A stretch of 64,000 bases of DNA from Mesorhizobium sp. M7A.F.Ca.US.008.03.1.1 (GCF_003997495.1 NZ_RZRU01000003.1:186001-250000); one strand, 5' to 3'; positions 1 through 9,401 are shown, numbered from the stretch's first letter. Program-made: numbers and translations. The notes: generated by a model not told the origin, from the sequence alone.

Positions 1-2633
1 CCGTCGCGCAAGCCGCGGTTCTCGGCATCGTGCGGATGGATCTCCAGCCGGTCCTCCGAGTGCCACATGCTGTTGTCGGTGCGCCTGGTCTGCGCGCCGA
101 CATTGTACTGGCTGAGGATGCGGCCGGTGGTGAGCAGCAGCGGGAAGCGCGGCCCCGTCCTCTCGTCCGTCGCCACATATTCGGTGCGGATGAACTTGCC
201 TTTGCCACGCACGAACGCATCGATGTGCATGATCGGGGTGCCGAGCGGCGCCTTCTCGTTGCAGGGCCATTGCACGGATCCGACGCGGTCGAGCAGCTCG
301 AAGGAGACGCCGGCGAAGCTCGGCGTCGTCATCGCGATCTCGTCCATGATCTGCGAGGGATGCTCATAGTTCCAGTCCAGCCCGATGGCGCGGGCAAGCT
401 CCTGCGTCGCCTCCCAATCGGCGTAGCGCGCCTTCGGCTCAAGAACCTTGCGCACCATGTTGATGCGGCGCTCGGCGTTGGTGAAGGTGCCGTCCTTCTC
501 CAGGAAGGTCGAGCCCGGCAGGAAGACATGCGCGTAGTTTGCCGTCTCGTTGAGGAAAAGGTCGTGCACGACGACGCATTCCATCGCGGCAAGGCCGGCG
601 GCGACATGCTTGGTGTCGGGATCGGACTGCAGAATGTCCTCGCCCTGGATGTAGATGCCCCTGAAGCTGCCGTCGACGGCGGCATCCAGCATGTTGGGGA
701 TGCGCAGGCCGGGTTCGTCGTCCAGCTTCACGCCCCACAAGGTCTCATAGATGTCGCGCACGGCTTCGCCGGAGATGTGGCGATAGCCGGGCAGTTCGTG
801 CGGGAAGGAGCCCATGTCGCAGGAACCCTGCACGTTGTTCTGGCCGCGCAACGGGTTCACGCCGACGCCGGGCCGGCCGATATTGCCGGTGGCCATGGCG
901 AGATTGGCGATTGCCATCACCGTGGTCGAACCCTGGCTGTGTTCCGTCACGCCGAGGCCGTAATAGATCGCACCGTTGCCGCCGGTGGCGTAGAGGCGGG
1001 CGGCACCCCGGATCAACTCGGGATCGACGCCGGACAATTTGCCGACGGTTTCGGGGCTGTTTTCCGGCAAGGCGACGAACGATGCCCAATCCTGGAACTC
1101 CGTCCAGTCGCAGCGTTCGCGGATAAAGGCTTCGTCGAACAGGCCCTCGGTGACGATCACATGCGCCAGCGCCGTCAGCACGGCCACATTGGTGCCGGGC
1201 TTCAGCGGCAGGTGGTAATCCGCTTCGATATGGGCCGACTTGACCATCTCGGTGCGGCGCGGATCGAGCACGATCAGCTTGGCGCCCTGGCGCAGCCGCT
1301 TCTTCAGCCGCGAGGCGAACACCGGATGGGCGGAAGCCGGATTGGCGCCGATGATGACGGCGACGTCGGTGAAGTCGACGGAATCGAAATCCTGCGTGCC
1401 GGCCGAGGTGCCATAGGTCTGGCCGAGTCCGTAGCCCGTCGGCGAATGGCAGACGCGTGCGCAGGTGTCGACATTGTTGTTGCGAAAACCCTGCCGCACC
1501 ATCTTCTGGACGAGATAGGTTTCCTCATTGGTGCAGCGCGACGAGGTGATGCCGCCGATCGCGGTGCGCCCGTACTGGTACTGGATGCGGCGGAATTCCT
1601 TGGCGGTATGGGCGATCGCCTCTTCCCAGCTCACTTCGCGCCACGGATCGGTGACCTTTTCGCGGATCATCGGCGACAGGATGCGGTCCTTGTGGGTGGC
1701 ATAGCCATAGGCGAAACGGCCCTTGACGCAGGAATGGCCGTGGTTCGCCTTGCCCTCCTTGTAGGGCATCATGCGAATGACCTCGTCGTCCTTCACCTCC
1801 GCCTTGAACGAGCAGCCGACGCCGCAATAGGCGCAGGTGGTGACGGCCGAGCGCTCTGGCAGGCCCTTTGCAAGCACGGTCTTCTCACGCAGCGCATCGG
1901 TTGGACAGGCCTGCACGCAGGCGCCGCAGGACACGCATTCCGAATCGATGAACGCCTCGTGCATTCCCGCCGAAACCCGGGATTCGAAGCCTCGTCCCTC
2001 GATGGTCAGCGCGAAGGTGCCCTGCACCTCTTCGCAGGCCCGCACGCAGCGCGAGCAGACGATGCATTGGGAGGCATCATAGGTGAAATAGGGGTTGGAT
2101 TCGTCGCGGGCGATGTAGTCGACCGCCAGCGAGCCATGGCCGGGCGCCACGCCACCTTCCGGCTTGACGTGGTTGCGGCCCTCGATGCCGTAGCGGTTCT
2201 CGGTCAGGCCGATCGACTTCGCCACCGCATCGAACTCGCTGGCGCCGGTTCCGGCCTGTTCGTTCCAGCCGGACGGATGGTCGGAGACGTAGAGCTCCAT
2301 GACGCCGCGACGAATGGCATCGAGCCGCTCGGTCTGCGTACGCACGATCATGCCTTCGCCGACGGGCGTCGTGCAGGAGGCCGGCGTGCCGCCGCGCCCT
2401 TCGATCTCGACAAGGCAGACACGGCACGAGCCGAAAGAGTCCAGCATGTCGGTGGCGCAAAGCTTCGGAATTTCGACCCCGCCTTCCATCGCGGCACGCA
2501 TGATCGAGGTGCCTTCCGGCACGGTGATGCTGCGCCCGTCGACGTTCAGCGTGACCTGCTTCTGCGCCTTCGATTGCGGGGTTCCGTAATCGATCTCTTC
2601 GATGAGAGCGGGGAAGTCGGCCTTGATGTTCAT
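1..2633 (-). CDS. fdsA: NAD-dependent formate dehydrogenase, alpha (molybdenum) subunit, partial
   Basis: Catalytic subunit of a soluble NAD-dependent formate dehydrogenase (formate + NAD+ to CO2 + NADH) that carries bis-MGD molybdenum and several Fe-S clusters. About 877 residues are visible from the ATG at 2633; the C-terminus lies off the left edge (family about 950-960). A Nuo-G-like [2Fe-2S] domain has cysteines near 59, 70, 73 and 87. It is followed by paired [4Fe-4S] ferredoxin motifs (CIVCSRC and CVSCGAC), a further CAYCGVGC cluster motif, and the molybdopterin domain. The Mo ligand is a cysteine within ARVCHSPT, so this is the Cys and not the selenocysteine type. The gene follows fdsB by 10 bases in the order G-B-A. 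fdhD and fdsD, usual partners, would lie beyond the edge. Confidence 0.95.
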   Translation of the reverse strand, partial: MNIKADFPALIEEIDYGTPQSKAQKQVTLNVDGRSITVPEGTSIMRAAMEGGVEIPKLCATDMLDSFGSCRVCLVEIEGRGGTPASCTTPVGEGMIVRTQTERLDAIRRGVMELYVSDHPSGWNEQAGTGASEFDAVAKSIGLTENRYGIEGRNHVKPEGGVAPGHGSLAVDYIARDESNPYFTYDASQCIVCSRCVRACEEVQGTFALTIEGRGFESRVSAGMHEAFIDSECVSCGACVQACPTDALREKTVLAKGLPERSAVTTCAYCGVGCSFKAEVKDDEVIRMMPYKEGKANHGHSCVKGRFAYGYATHKDRILSPMIREKVTDPWREVSWEEAIAHTAKEFRRIQYQYGRTAIGGITSSRCTNEETYLVQKMVRQGFRNNNVDTCARVCHSPTGYGLGQTYGTSAGTQDFDSVDFTDVAVIIGANPASAHPVFASRLKKRLRQGAKLIVLDPRRTEMVKSAHIEADYHLPLKPGTNVAVLTALAHVIVTEGLFDEAFIRERCDWTEFQDWASFVALPENSPETVGKLSGVDPELIRGAARLYATGGNGAIYYGLGVTEHSQGSTTVMAIANLAMATGNIGRPGVGVNPLRGQNNVQGSCDMGSFPHELPGYRHISGEAVRDIYETLWGVKLDDEPGLRIPNMLDAAVDGSFRGIYIQGEDILQSDPDTKHVAAGLAAMECVVVHDLFLNETANYAHVFLPGSTFLEKDGTFTNAERRINMVRKVLEPKARYADWEATQELARAIGLDWNYEHPSQIMDEIAMTTPSFAGVSFELLDRVGSVQWPCNEKAPLGTPIMHIDAFVRGKGKFIRTEYVATDERTGPRFPLLLTTGRILSQYNVGAQTRRTDNSMWHSEDRLEIHPHDAENRGLRD

Positions 2634-2643
2634 CTGCCAGCTC

Positions 2644-4200
2644 CTATTCGGCAGCCACGCGCACAGGCGCTGGCTTGAAGTCGTCGGGGAAATGGGTGAT
2701 CGAGCTCATCACAGGGTAGGGCGTGAAGCCACCCAGCGCACAGAGCGAGCCGAATTTCATCGTGTTGCAGAGGTCGGTGACCAGAGCGAGGTTCTTCTCT
2801 GGCTCGATGCCCGCGGCGAGTTTGTCGATGGTTTCGACGCCTCGCGTCGAGCCGATGCGGCAGGGCGTGCACTTGCCGCAACTTTCGATGGCGCAGAACT
2901 CCATGGCGAAGCGCGCCTGTTTCAACATGTCGGCGGTGTCGTCGAACACCACGATGCCGGCATGACCAATCAGCCCGTCCTTGGCTGCAAAGGCTTCATA
3001 ATCGAATGGCGTGTCGAACAGCGTGCGCGGGAAATAGGCACCGAGCGGTCCGCCGACCTGCACTGCCTTCACCGGACGCCCCGTGGCCGTGCCGCCGCCG
3101 ATCTCGTCGACGATCTCGCCCAGCGTCATGCCGAAAGCGGCTTCGAACAGCCCGGCATATTTGACATTGCCGGCGATCTGGATCGGAATCGTGCCGCGCG
3201 AGCGGCCCATGCCGAAATCCTTGTAGTAGGCCGCACCCTTGTCCATGATGACAGGCACGGATGCGAGCGAGATGACGTTGTTGATCACCGTCGGCTTGCC
3301 GAACAGCCCCTTATGCGCCGGCAGCGGCGGCTTTGCCCGCACCATGCCGCGCTTGCCCTCGAGCGAATCGAGCAGCGCCGTCTCCTCGCCGCAGACATAG
3401 GCGCCGGCGCCGACCCGGATCTCCATGTCGAACGCGTAAGGCGACCCCATCACGCTGGCGCCAAGAACGCCGGCCTTGCGCGCGACATCGACGGCCTTGT
3501 TCATCACCGCCACCGCATGCGGATATTCCGAGCGGACATAGACGAAGCCCTTCGTCGCGCCCGTGGCTATACCGGCGATCGTCATGCCCTCGATCAGCAC
3601 GAAGGGATCGCCCTCCATGATCATGCGATCGGCGAAGGTGCCTGAATCGCCTTCGTCCGCGTTGCAGACGATGTATTTGCGGTCGCCTGATGTATCGAGA
3701 ACCGTCTTCCACTTGATGCCGGTCGGGAAGCCCGCGCCACCGCGCCCGCGCAGCCCGGATTCGGTTACTTGCGCGACGATGGCGGCAGGCGTCAGCCCCA
3801 GCGCGTTCGTCAGTCCATTCAACCCGCCATGTTTCTTGTAGGATTCCAGCGACAGCGGATCCGTGACGCCGCAGCGCGCGAAGGTCAGCCGCGTCTGCTT
3901 GGCGAGGAAGGGGATCTTGTCCGGTGCGCCCAGCCAGCGCTTGTGATGGCCACCGGTGAGGAAGCCGCCGTCGAACAGGCTTTTGACGTCGGACGGCTTT
4001 ACCGGCCCATAGGCGACGCGGCCATTGGCTGTCGCAACTTCGACCATCGGTTCGAGAAAATAGGCGCCGCGCGACCCGTTGCGCACGATCTTGGCCTCGA
4101 TGCCGCGCTCGGCGAGTTCACTTGCGATCGCCTTGGCGACCTTTTCCGCGCCAAGCGCCAGTGCACCGGAATCGCCGGGAATGTAGATACGCGGGATCAT
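2644..4200 (-). CDS. fdsB: Formate dehydrogenase beta subunit (NuoF-like diaphorase)
   Basis: NADH-binding flavoprotein subunit of the Fds complex, 518 aa. It passes electrons from the molybdenum subunit via FMN to NAD+. An N-terminal thioredoxin-like domain (about residues 1-90) is fused to a NuoF core. The NADH/FMN glycine-rich motif GRGGAGFPTG is near residue 150, the YVCGEETAL motif near 270, and a C-terminal [4Fe-4S] motif ESCGKCTPCR near 440. Its ATG overlaps the fdsG stop (ATGA), so translation is probably coupled. fdsA follows after 10 bases. Length and domain order match the family. Confidence 0.95.
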   Translation of the reverse strand: MIPRIYIPGDSGALALGAEKVAKAIASELAERGIEAKIVRNGSRGAYFLEPMVEVATANGRVAYGPVKPSDVKSLFDGGFLTGGHHKRWLGAPDKIPFLAKQTRLTFARCGVTDPLSLESYKKHGGLNGLTNALGLTPAAIVAQVTESGLRGRGGAGFPTGIKWKTVLDTSGDRKYIVCNADEGDSGTFADRMIMEGDPFVLIEGMTIAGIATGATKGFVYVRSEYPHAVAVMNKAVDVARKAGVLGASVMGSPYAFDMEIRVGAGAYVCGEETALLDSLEGKRGMVRAKPPLPAHKGLFGKPTVINNVISLASVPVIMDKGAAYYKDFGMGRSRGTIPIQIAGNVKYAGLFEAAFGMTLGEIVDEIGGGTATGRPVKAVQVGGPLGAYFPRTLFDTPFDYEAFAAKDGLIGHAGIVVFDDTADMLKQARFAMEFCAIESCGKCTPCRIGSTRGVETIDKLAAGIEPEKNLALVTDLCNTMKFGSLCALGGFTPYPVMSSITHFPDDFKPAPVRVAAE

Positions 4201-4676
4201 GAGCGCACCTCGGCAACGATCTCGTCGAGCTTCTCGTCATTGAGCCGCCCGATCACTTCGCCATCGAGCATGGCGGCGGGCGAACAGGCGCACAGGCCGA
4301 GACAATAGACCGGCTCCAGCGTCACCGAACCATCGCGGGTCGTTTCATGAAAGCCGATGCCCAGCAGCTGCTTCAGCTTGGCGGCGATGGCGTCCGAACC
4401 CATCGACTGGCAGGATTCCGCCTGACAGAGCTTCAGCACATGGCGGCCTGCCGGGTGGCTTCGGTAATCGTGATAGAAGCTGACGACGCCGTGCACCTCG
4501 GCCCTGGAAATGTTCAGCGCCTCGGCGATGACCGGCAGCGCATCCTTGGGCACATGGCCGAACTCTTCCTGGATGCCGTGGAGGATCGGCAGCAACGGGC
4601 CTTCGAGGCCCTTCAGCTCCTGGATGATCGCGGCCGTGCGCGACGTAATCTCGGTACTTGCAGGCTGCATTATCAT
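4197..4676 (-). CDS. fdsG: Formate dehydrogenase gamma subunit (NuoE-like)
   Basis: Small [2Fe-2S] thioredoxin-fold subunit of the Fds complex, 159 aa, homologous to NuoE of complex I. Four cluster cysteines are visible: CQAESC (spacing C-x4-C) and, about 35 residues on, CLGLC. Two ATG codons lie six bases apart (4676 and 4670). The outer one has a GGGAGGG ribosome site about six bases upstream and was chosen. It is the first fds structural gene, 175 bases downstream of a co-oriented LysR gene, with a palindrome-rich leader between them. Confidence 0.94.
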   Translation of the reverse strand: MIMQPASTEITSRTAAIIQELKGLEGPLLPILHGIQEEFGHVPKDALPVIAEALNISRAEVHGVVSFYHDYRSHPAGRHVLKLCQAESCQSMGSDAIAAKLKQLLGIGFHETTRDGSVTLEPVYCLGLCACSPAAMLDGEVIGRLNDEKLDEIVAEVRS

Positions 4677-4754
4677 GCAGCGCCCTCCCTATCGTAGCGA
4701 CCCATCATATCGGCCAAAAGCATCAAGCTGTTTTGGAACAACGACATGCGCGTG

Positions 4755-4812
4755 CCGCTTTATCGCTAAGTGCTTAAGAAACCAGAGAAAACCTCTGAAA
4801 TCAATAAAGCGG
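4755..4812. promoter_or_regulatory. Inverted repeat upstream of fdsG
   Basis: CCGCTTTAT at 4755-4763 is the exact reverse complement of ATAAAGCGG at 4804-4812, arms 41 bases apart, in the leader between the LysR gene and fdsG. It could be a second regulator contact region or a looped operator. No protein can be assigned from sequence alone. Confidence 0.4.
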
Positions 4813-4822
4813 TTTCGTTGTA

Positions 4823-4841
4823 CGATAGAAATTTTCTATCG
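4823..4841. promoter_or_regulatory. Perfect palindrome, candidate LysR-type operator for fds
   Basis: CGATAGAAA-T-TTTCTATCG is a perfect 9+1+9 palindrome just after the LysR stop codon and about 150 bases before the fdsG start. It contains ATAG-N7-CTAT, which satisfies the T-N11-A rule for LysR-type regulator sites. Position and symmetry suggest it is the main binding site of the adjacent LysR protein. Confidence 0.6.
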
Positions 4842-4851
4842 CTCCTCTTGA

Positions 4852-5766
4852 CTAACCCTGTCTAGCGGAACGGTTGGCATGAAAATCGTCCGCCAGCGCC
4901 ATTGCCTCGTCCAGCAGCGCCGAGACCAAAGGTGTGTGGGGTTCGCGTGGTGTCGCCACCAGGCCGACCGTGTGGCTGGCATCTGGCTCGATGATCGGAA
5001 TGGCCCGGATCGGCTCGGAAAAACCGAATGTTTCCGCAAGGTTGAGCGGCATGATCGACGACCATTTGCCGGTGCGGATGTGCGAAAACAGCACGATCAT
5101 CGAATTGGATTCCAGCGTCGGTCGCACCTGCACGCCGGCTTCGGCCAGATGCTGGTCGATGATGCGGCGGTTCTGCATGTCCGGCGTCAACAGGCACAAC
5201 GGCAGGCTTGAGAGCTCCGCCCATGTCACTTTGTCGCGGTCGGAATAGGGATTTCCCATCGCGGTGATCAGTTGGTAGCGCTCGTCGTAGAGCGGCACGC
5301 TGGTCACCCGCCCCAGCGGCTCGTTGTCGAGATAGGTGATGCCTGCATCGATGTCGAAATTGCCGAGCAGCGACAGCACCTCGATCGAGGTCCGCGACAG
5401 CACCGAAAAGGTGACGCCGGGGTGCTTTTCGCGAAACGGCGTCGTCAGCCGCGGCAGCATGGCGAGCGCCGTCGGGATGGCGGCGATGCGGATACGGCCG
5501 GAAAGTCCGTGGCGCGCCGCACGCATTTCCTCGCGCATGGTCCTGGTGTCGCCTACGATGCGGCGTGCCCACACCAGCACCTGTTTTCCCTCCGGCGTCA
5601 GCCCCTGGAAGCGTGAGCCGCGCAGGACCAGCATGACGCCAAGCTGGCCTTCCAACTGCTTGATGCCGGCCGAGAGCGTCGGTTGGGTGACGCCGCACAC
5701 CTCCGCCGCCCGGCCGAAATGCTCCTCCCTGGCGAGCGCGATGAAGAATTCCAGCTTGTCGATCAT
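4852..5766 (-). CDS. LysR-family transcriptional regulator (probable formate dehydrogenase regulator)
   Basis: 304 aa from the ATG at 5766. The N-terminal winged helix-turn-helix (about residues 3-62, KLEFFIALAREEHFGRAAE onward) and the long substrate-binding domain match a standard LysR length. An in-frame upstream ATG at 5847 would add 27 residues unlike the family, so the internal start was preferred. It is co-directional with and directly upstream of fdsGBA, as in other fds loci where a LysR protein controls formate dehydrogenase; the effector is not known from sequence. It is divergent from the phosphate transport pair. Confidence 0.9.
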   Translation of the reverse strand: MIDKLEFFIALAREEHFGRAAEVCGVTQPTLSAGIKQLEGQLGVMLVLRGSRFQGLTPEGKQVLVWARRIVGDTRTMREEMRAARHGLSGRIRIAAIPTALAMLPRLTTPFREKHPGVTFSVLSRTSIEVLSLLGNFDIDAGITYLDNEPLGRVTSVPLYDERYQLITAMGNPYSDRDKVTWAELSSLPLCLLTPDMQNRRIIDQHLAEAGVQVRPTLESNSMIVLFSHIRTGKWSSIMPLNLAETFGFSEPIRAIPIIEPDASHTVGLVATPREPHTPLVSALLDEAMALADDFHANRSARQG

Positions 5767-5917
5767 GCGATTTTTCCGGTCGTTCGCTGCAAGGTCGGGG
5801 AAATTGTGCTCTACCGCAAGCACCACGCACAATTGCCCGGCATCCACACCTTTAAGCCGGCTACCTGTTTCCCGCGGCGCGATGCGGCGCTATGTGGATG
5901 AAACTGGGAGATCGACC

Positions 5918-6559
5918 ATGCTGGGCTGGTTCCGCAAGCTGTTGCCGCGCGAAGATCGCTTCTTCGATCTGTTCGAACGACATTCCCGCACCGTGGTCGG
6001 CGGCGCCGAGGCGCTGGAGCAGCTTCTCCAGGGCAGGGATATCGACCTCTGGTGCCAGAAAATCATCGATCTCGAAGACGAGGCCGACCACATCACCGCG
6101 GAAGTGCTGCTGGCGGTGCGGCGCTCCTTCATCACGCCTTTCGATCGCGGCGACATCAAGGACCTGATCCAGTCGATGGATGATGCCATCGATATGATGC
6201 ACAAGACGGTCAAGACGGTGAAGCTGTTCGAGCGCAAGGAGTTCGATCCGCTGATGCAGGAAATGGGTGGCGTCATCGTCGCCGCCGCCAAGCTGGTGGC
6301 CGAGGCGATCCCGCTGCTCAACAAGGTCGCGACGCATACTGTGCGCCTCAACGCCATCGCCGAAGAGGTGATGCGCGTCGAAAGCCGGGCCGACGACCTG
6401 CACGAGCAAGGGCTGAAGGATCTCTTCAGGAAGCACGGCAGCAGCGATCCGATGGCCTATATGATCGGCAGCGAGATTTATGGCCAACTGGAAAAGGTGG
6501 TCGACCGCTTCGAGGACGTCGCCAACGAGATCAGCGGCATCGTCATTGAGAATGTCTAG
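5918..6559 (+). CDS. DUF47/PhoU-like phosphate transport accessory protein
   Basis: 213 aa, all-helical DUF47 family (starts MLGWFRKLLPREDRFFDLFE). Such proteins are encoded next to Pit transporters (orfA-pit in rhizobia) and are thought to modulate low-affinity phosphate uptake from the cytoplasmic side. GGGAG lies seven bases before the ATG. Conserved Glu/Asp-rich helices (for example ..DLEDEADHI.. and ..ESRADDLHEQG..) resemble PhoU metal-binding helices. The pit gene starts immediately after the stop, so the two are co-transcribed. Confidence 0.9.
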   Translation: MLGWFRKLLPREDRFFDLFERHSRTVVGGAEALEQLLQGRDIDLWCQKIIDLEDEADHITAEVLLAVRRSFITPFDRGDIKDLIQSMDDAIDMMHKTVKTVKLFERKEFDPLMQEMGGVIVAAAKLVAEAIPLLNKVATHTVRLNAIAEEVMRVESRADDLHEQGLKDLFRKHGSSDPMAYMIGSEIYGQLEKVVDRFEDVANEISGIVIENV

Positions 6560-6562
6560 GTG

Positions 6563-7567
6563 ATGGAAGCAACCATTGCCTTTCCCGTGCTGGCCGGCCT
6601 CGTCGCCGTCGCGCTGTTCTTCGATTTTCTCAACGGCCTGCACGATGCCGCCAATTCCATCGCCACCATCGTTTCCACCCGGGTGCTGCGGCCGCAATAT
6701 GCGGTGCTGTGGGCGGCCTTCTTCAATTTCATCGCCTTCATGTTCTTCGGCCTCCACGTTGCCGAGACCGTGGGCAAAGGTATCATCGACGTCAGCATCG
6801 TCACCCCGGCGGTGATCTTTGCAGCCCTCGTCGGCGCCATTGTCTGGAACATCGTCACCTGGATCGCCGGCATCCCGTCGAGCAGCTCGCACGCGCTGAT
6901 CGGCGGCCTGGTCGGGGCCGGTGTGGCAAAGGCAGGCGCGGGCGCCATCGTCTGGACAGGGCTCGGCAAGACGGTTGCGGCAATCGTCGTGTCGCCGGCG
7001 ACCGGTTTTGTCCTGGCGCTCGTCCTGATTCTCGTCGTTTCCTGGCTCTTCGTGCGCCAGACGCCGTTTGCGGTCGACAGCACCTTTCGCGTCATGCAGT
7101 TCTTTTCCGCCTCGCTCTATTCCCTGGGGCACGGCGGTAATGACGCCCAGAAAACCATGGGCATCATCGCCGTGCTGCTCTATTCGCAAGGCATGCTCGG
7201 CGAAAAATTCTACGTGCCGCTGTGGGTCGTGCTCACCTGTCAGACGGCACTGGCGCTCGGTACGTTGTTCGGCGGCTGGCGCATCGTCCACACCATGGGC
7301 TCGAAGATCACCCGACTGAACCCGATGCAGGGTTTTTGCGCCGAGACAGGTGGGGCGATCACGCTGTTTGCCGCGACATGGCTCGGCGTTCCCGTATCGA
7401 CCACGCACACCATCACCGGCGCCATCATCGGCGTCGGCGCCGCTCGCCGCGTCTCGGCCGTGCGCTGGGGCATTGCCGGCAACATCGTCATTGCCTGGAT
7501 CGTCACCCTGCCGGCCACCGCTTTGATTTCGGCGCTCACCTACCTTGCGGTTGGCCTGGCAAGGTGA
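6563..7567 (+). CDS. pit: Inorganic phosphate transporter, PiT family
   Basis: 334 aa inner-membrane, ion-coupled low-affinity phosphate permease. It has about ten hydrophobic segments and two copies of the PiT signature: FDFLNGLHDAANSIAT near residue 20 and GHGGNDAQKTMGI near 190. The stop of the DUF47 gene is three bases before the ATG. A GTG at 6560 directly before it is an alternative start. Convergent with the VOC gene that follows. Confidence 0.94.
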   Translation: MEATIAFPVLAGLVAVALFFDFLNGLHDAANSIATIVSTRVLRPQYAVLWAAFFNFIAFMFFGLHVAETVGKGIIDVSIVTPAVIFAALVGAIVWNIVTWIAGIPSSSSHALIGGLVGAGVAKAGAGAIVWTGLGKTVAAIVVSPATGFVLALVLILVVSWLFVRQTPFAVDSTFRVMQFFSASLYSLGHGGNDAQKTMGIIAVLLYSQGMLGEKFYVPLWVVLTCQTALALGTLFGGWRIVHTMGSKITRLNPMQGFCAETGGAITLFAATWLGVPVSTTHTITGAIIGVGAARRVSAVRWGIAGNIVIAWIVTLPATALISALTYLAVGLAR

Positions 7568-7578
7568 CGTGAAGAAAT

Positions 7579-7956
7579 CTATCTGTCCACAAGGTTCAGG
7601 ATGTTGCCGTCCGGATCCTTGAACCAGGCGACCTTCATTCCGTAACCGACGTGGAGATCGCCCTCCAGCGTCAGGCCCGGCATCTGATAGTGTTCGAAGG
7701 CGACGCCCTTCGACTTCAGCGCCTTGACGATATTGCCGATCTCGTCGCCAACCATCCAGGTCACCGCTGTCGCCTTGTTGGTTCCGGCAAATTGGGAATG
7801 ATAGACGTTGAGGGTGGTATCGCCGCTTTTGTATACGATCAGTTCACCGCCCTCATCGTGCACCTGCTTCAGGCCAAGCATTCCCTCATAGAAAGCCTTG
7901 GCTTTCGCGAGATCCTTTACCGCCAGATTGGCCGTTGCGTTGCTGTTTGCGAGCAT
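7579..7956 (-). CDS. VOC-family (glyoxalase/dioxygenase fold) protein
   Basis: 125 aa, a single vicinal-oxygen-chelate domain with the characteristic start (NATANLAVKDLAKAKAFYEG) and end (AWFKDPDGNILNLVD). Members bind a divalent metal with His/Glu residues and act as lyases, dioxygenases or resistance proteins; the substrate cannot be read from sequence. A GGAGGCGACC ribosome site precedes the ATG. It stands alone, convergent with pit. Confidence 0.82.
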   Translation of the reverse strand: MLANSNATANLAVKDLAKAKAFYEGMLGLKQVHDEGGELIVYKSGDTTLNVYHSQFAGTNKATAVTWMVGDEIGNIVKALKSKGVAFEHYQMPGLTLEGDLHVGYGMKVAWFKDPDGNILNLVDR

Positions 7957-8204
7957 GGTCGCCTCCTTCTCTGATTGTGGGTCCCGTGCCGGTTAAGATA
8001 GGTCTCCTCGACTGTTTGACGACTGTCGGCTGGCCTGATTGATGGCCGCACTGGCACCCGATCATCTGGAAGACGTTTGATGCTGATGAAATCCGACAGG
8101 CCCCATCGTTTTTCCGGGCACGCCAAGGCAGCCATTGCTCCACGGCTTGGTTCTGTCCGGAAACTGCATTATCTCAGGCGCAAGCTGCGTAAGGAAAAAC
8201 TGCC

Positions 8205-9386
8205 ATGTCCGTCACCAAGGAAATCGTCACCGAGCGTCTGAAAACGGTCAACGGGCCGGATTTCACCGGCAACATCGTCGACCTCGGCATGGTTTCGGAA
8301 ATTTTCATCGCCGACGGGAAGGTCTTCTTCTCGATTACCGTTCCCGCCGCCCGTGCCCAGGAAATGGAGCCGCTGCGCGCCGCTGCCGAGCGCGTCGTCA
8401 AGGCGATCCCCGGTGTCGCCGGCGCCGTCGTCGCGCTGACGGCGGAGAAGAAGGGCGGCGGCATGGAGGCGCCGGTTCCGTTGCGCCCCGCACCCAGGCC
8501 CGTTCCACCGGCTGCGCCCGCTGCCGCCGCGCCGCGTGCGGCTCCGCACGCGCCGGCCTCGCACAGCTCGGGCAAGCGTGGCGTGCCCGGTATCGAGGCG
8601 ATCATTGCCGTTGCCTCCGGCAAGGGCGGCGTCGGCAAGTCGACCACCGCCGTCAACATCGCGCTGGGCCTCGCCGCCAACGGCTTGCGGGTCGGCGTGC
8701 TCGATGCCGACATTTACGGCCCTTCCATGCCCAGGCTGCTCAACATCCATGGCCGGCCGCAGACCGTCGACGGCAAGATCCTGAAACCGATGGAGAATTA
8801 CGGCCTGAAGGTGATGTCGATGGGTTTCCTCGTCGACGAGGAAACGCCGATGATCTGGCGTGGCCCGATGGTGATGTCGGCGCTGACGCAGATGCTGCGC
8901 GAGGTCGAGTGGGGTCGGCTCGACGTGCTCGTCGTAGATATGCCGCCCGGCACCGGCGACGCGCAGCTGACCATGGCCCAGCAGGTGCCCCTGGCTGGCG
9001 CTGTCATCGTCTCGACGCCACAGGATCTGGCCCTGATCGACGCGCGAAAAGGCCTCAACATGTTCAAGAAGGTTGACGTGCCGCTGCTCGGCATCGTCGA
9101 GAACATGAGCTATTTCATCGCTCCGGACACCGGCAAGCGCTACGATATTTTCGGTCATGGCGGCGCCCGCCGCGAGGCCGAGCGCCTCGGCGTCACCTTC
9201 CTCGGTGAGGTGCCGCTCGAGATGGGCATTCGCGAAAGCTCGGATGCCGGCACGCCGGTTGTCGTCTCGAAGCCCGACGGCGCCGAGGCGAAAATCTACC
9301 GCGACATTGCCTCGAAAGTCTGGGACCGGGTCAACGAAGAGCGTGGTGCTGCGGCAGCCGCCGTGCCGAGTATTGTGTTCGAGTGA
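8205..9386 (+). CDS. mrp: Mrp/ApbC-family Fe-S cluster carrier ATPase
   Basis: 393 aa cytoplasmic P-loop protein that delivers Fe-S clusters to apo-proteins. An N-terminal MIP18/DUF59 domain (about 1-85) is followed by a Pro/Ala-rich linker and a ParA/MinD-like ATPase with a deviant Walker A motif, SGKGGVGKST, near residue 145. The usual CPxC cluster-binding pair after ENMSYF is replaced: the segment reads ENMSYFIAPDTGKRYDIFG with no cysteine. The rest of the family signature is intact. AAGGA lies upstream of the ATG. Convergent with the CoxG-like gene. Confidence 0.92.
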   Translation: MSVTKEIVTERLKTVNGPDFTGNIVDLGMVSEIFIADGKVFFSITVPAARAQEMEPLRAAAERVVKAIPGVAGAVVALTAEKKGGGMEAPVPLRPAPRPVPPAAPAAAAPRAAPHAPASHSSGKRGVPGIEAIIAVASGKGGVGKSTTAVNIALGLAANGLRVGVLDADIYGPSMPRLLNIHGRPQTVDGKILKPMENYGLKVMSMGFLVDEETPMIWRGPMVMSALTQMLREVEWGRLDVLVVDMPPGTGDAQLTMAQQVPLAGAVIVSTPQDLALIDARKGLNMFKKVDVPLLGIVENMSYFIAPDTGKRYDIFGHGGARREAERLGVTFLGEVPLEMGIRESSDAGTPVVVSKPDGAEAKIYRDIASKVWDRVNEERGAAAAAVPSIVFE

Positions 9387-9401
9387 TGCCCGCTTGAGGG
9401 C

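Noticed and set aside
30..2678. A long open frame (882 codons) antisense to fdsA
   Set aside because: Its translation is low-complexity, rich in Ala/Arg/Gly/His, and the opposite strand encodes a complete set of formate dehydrogenase motifs. High GC commonly opens antisense frames.
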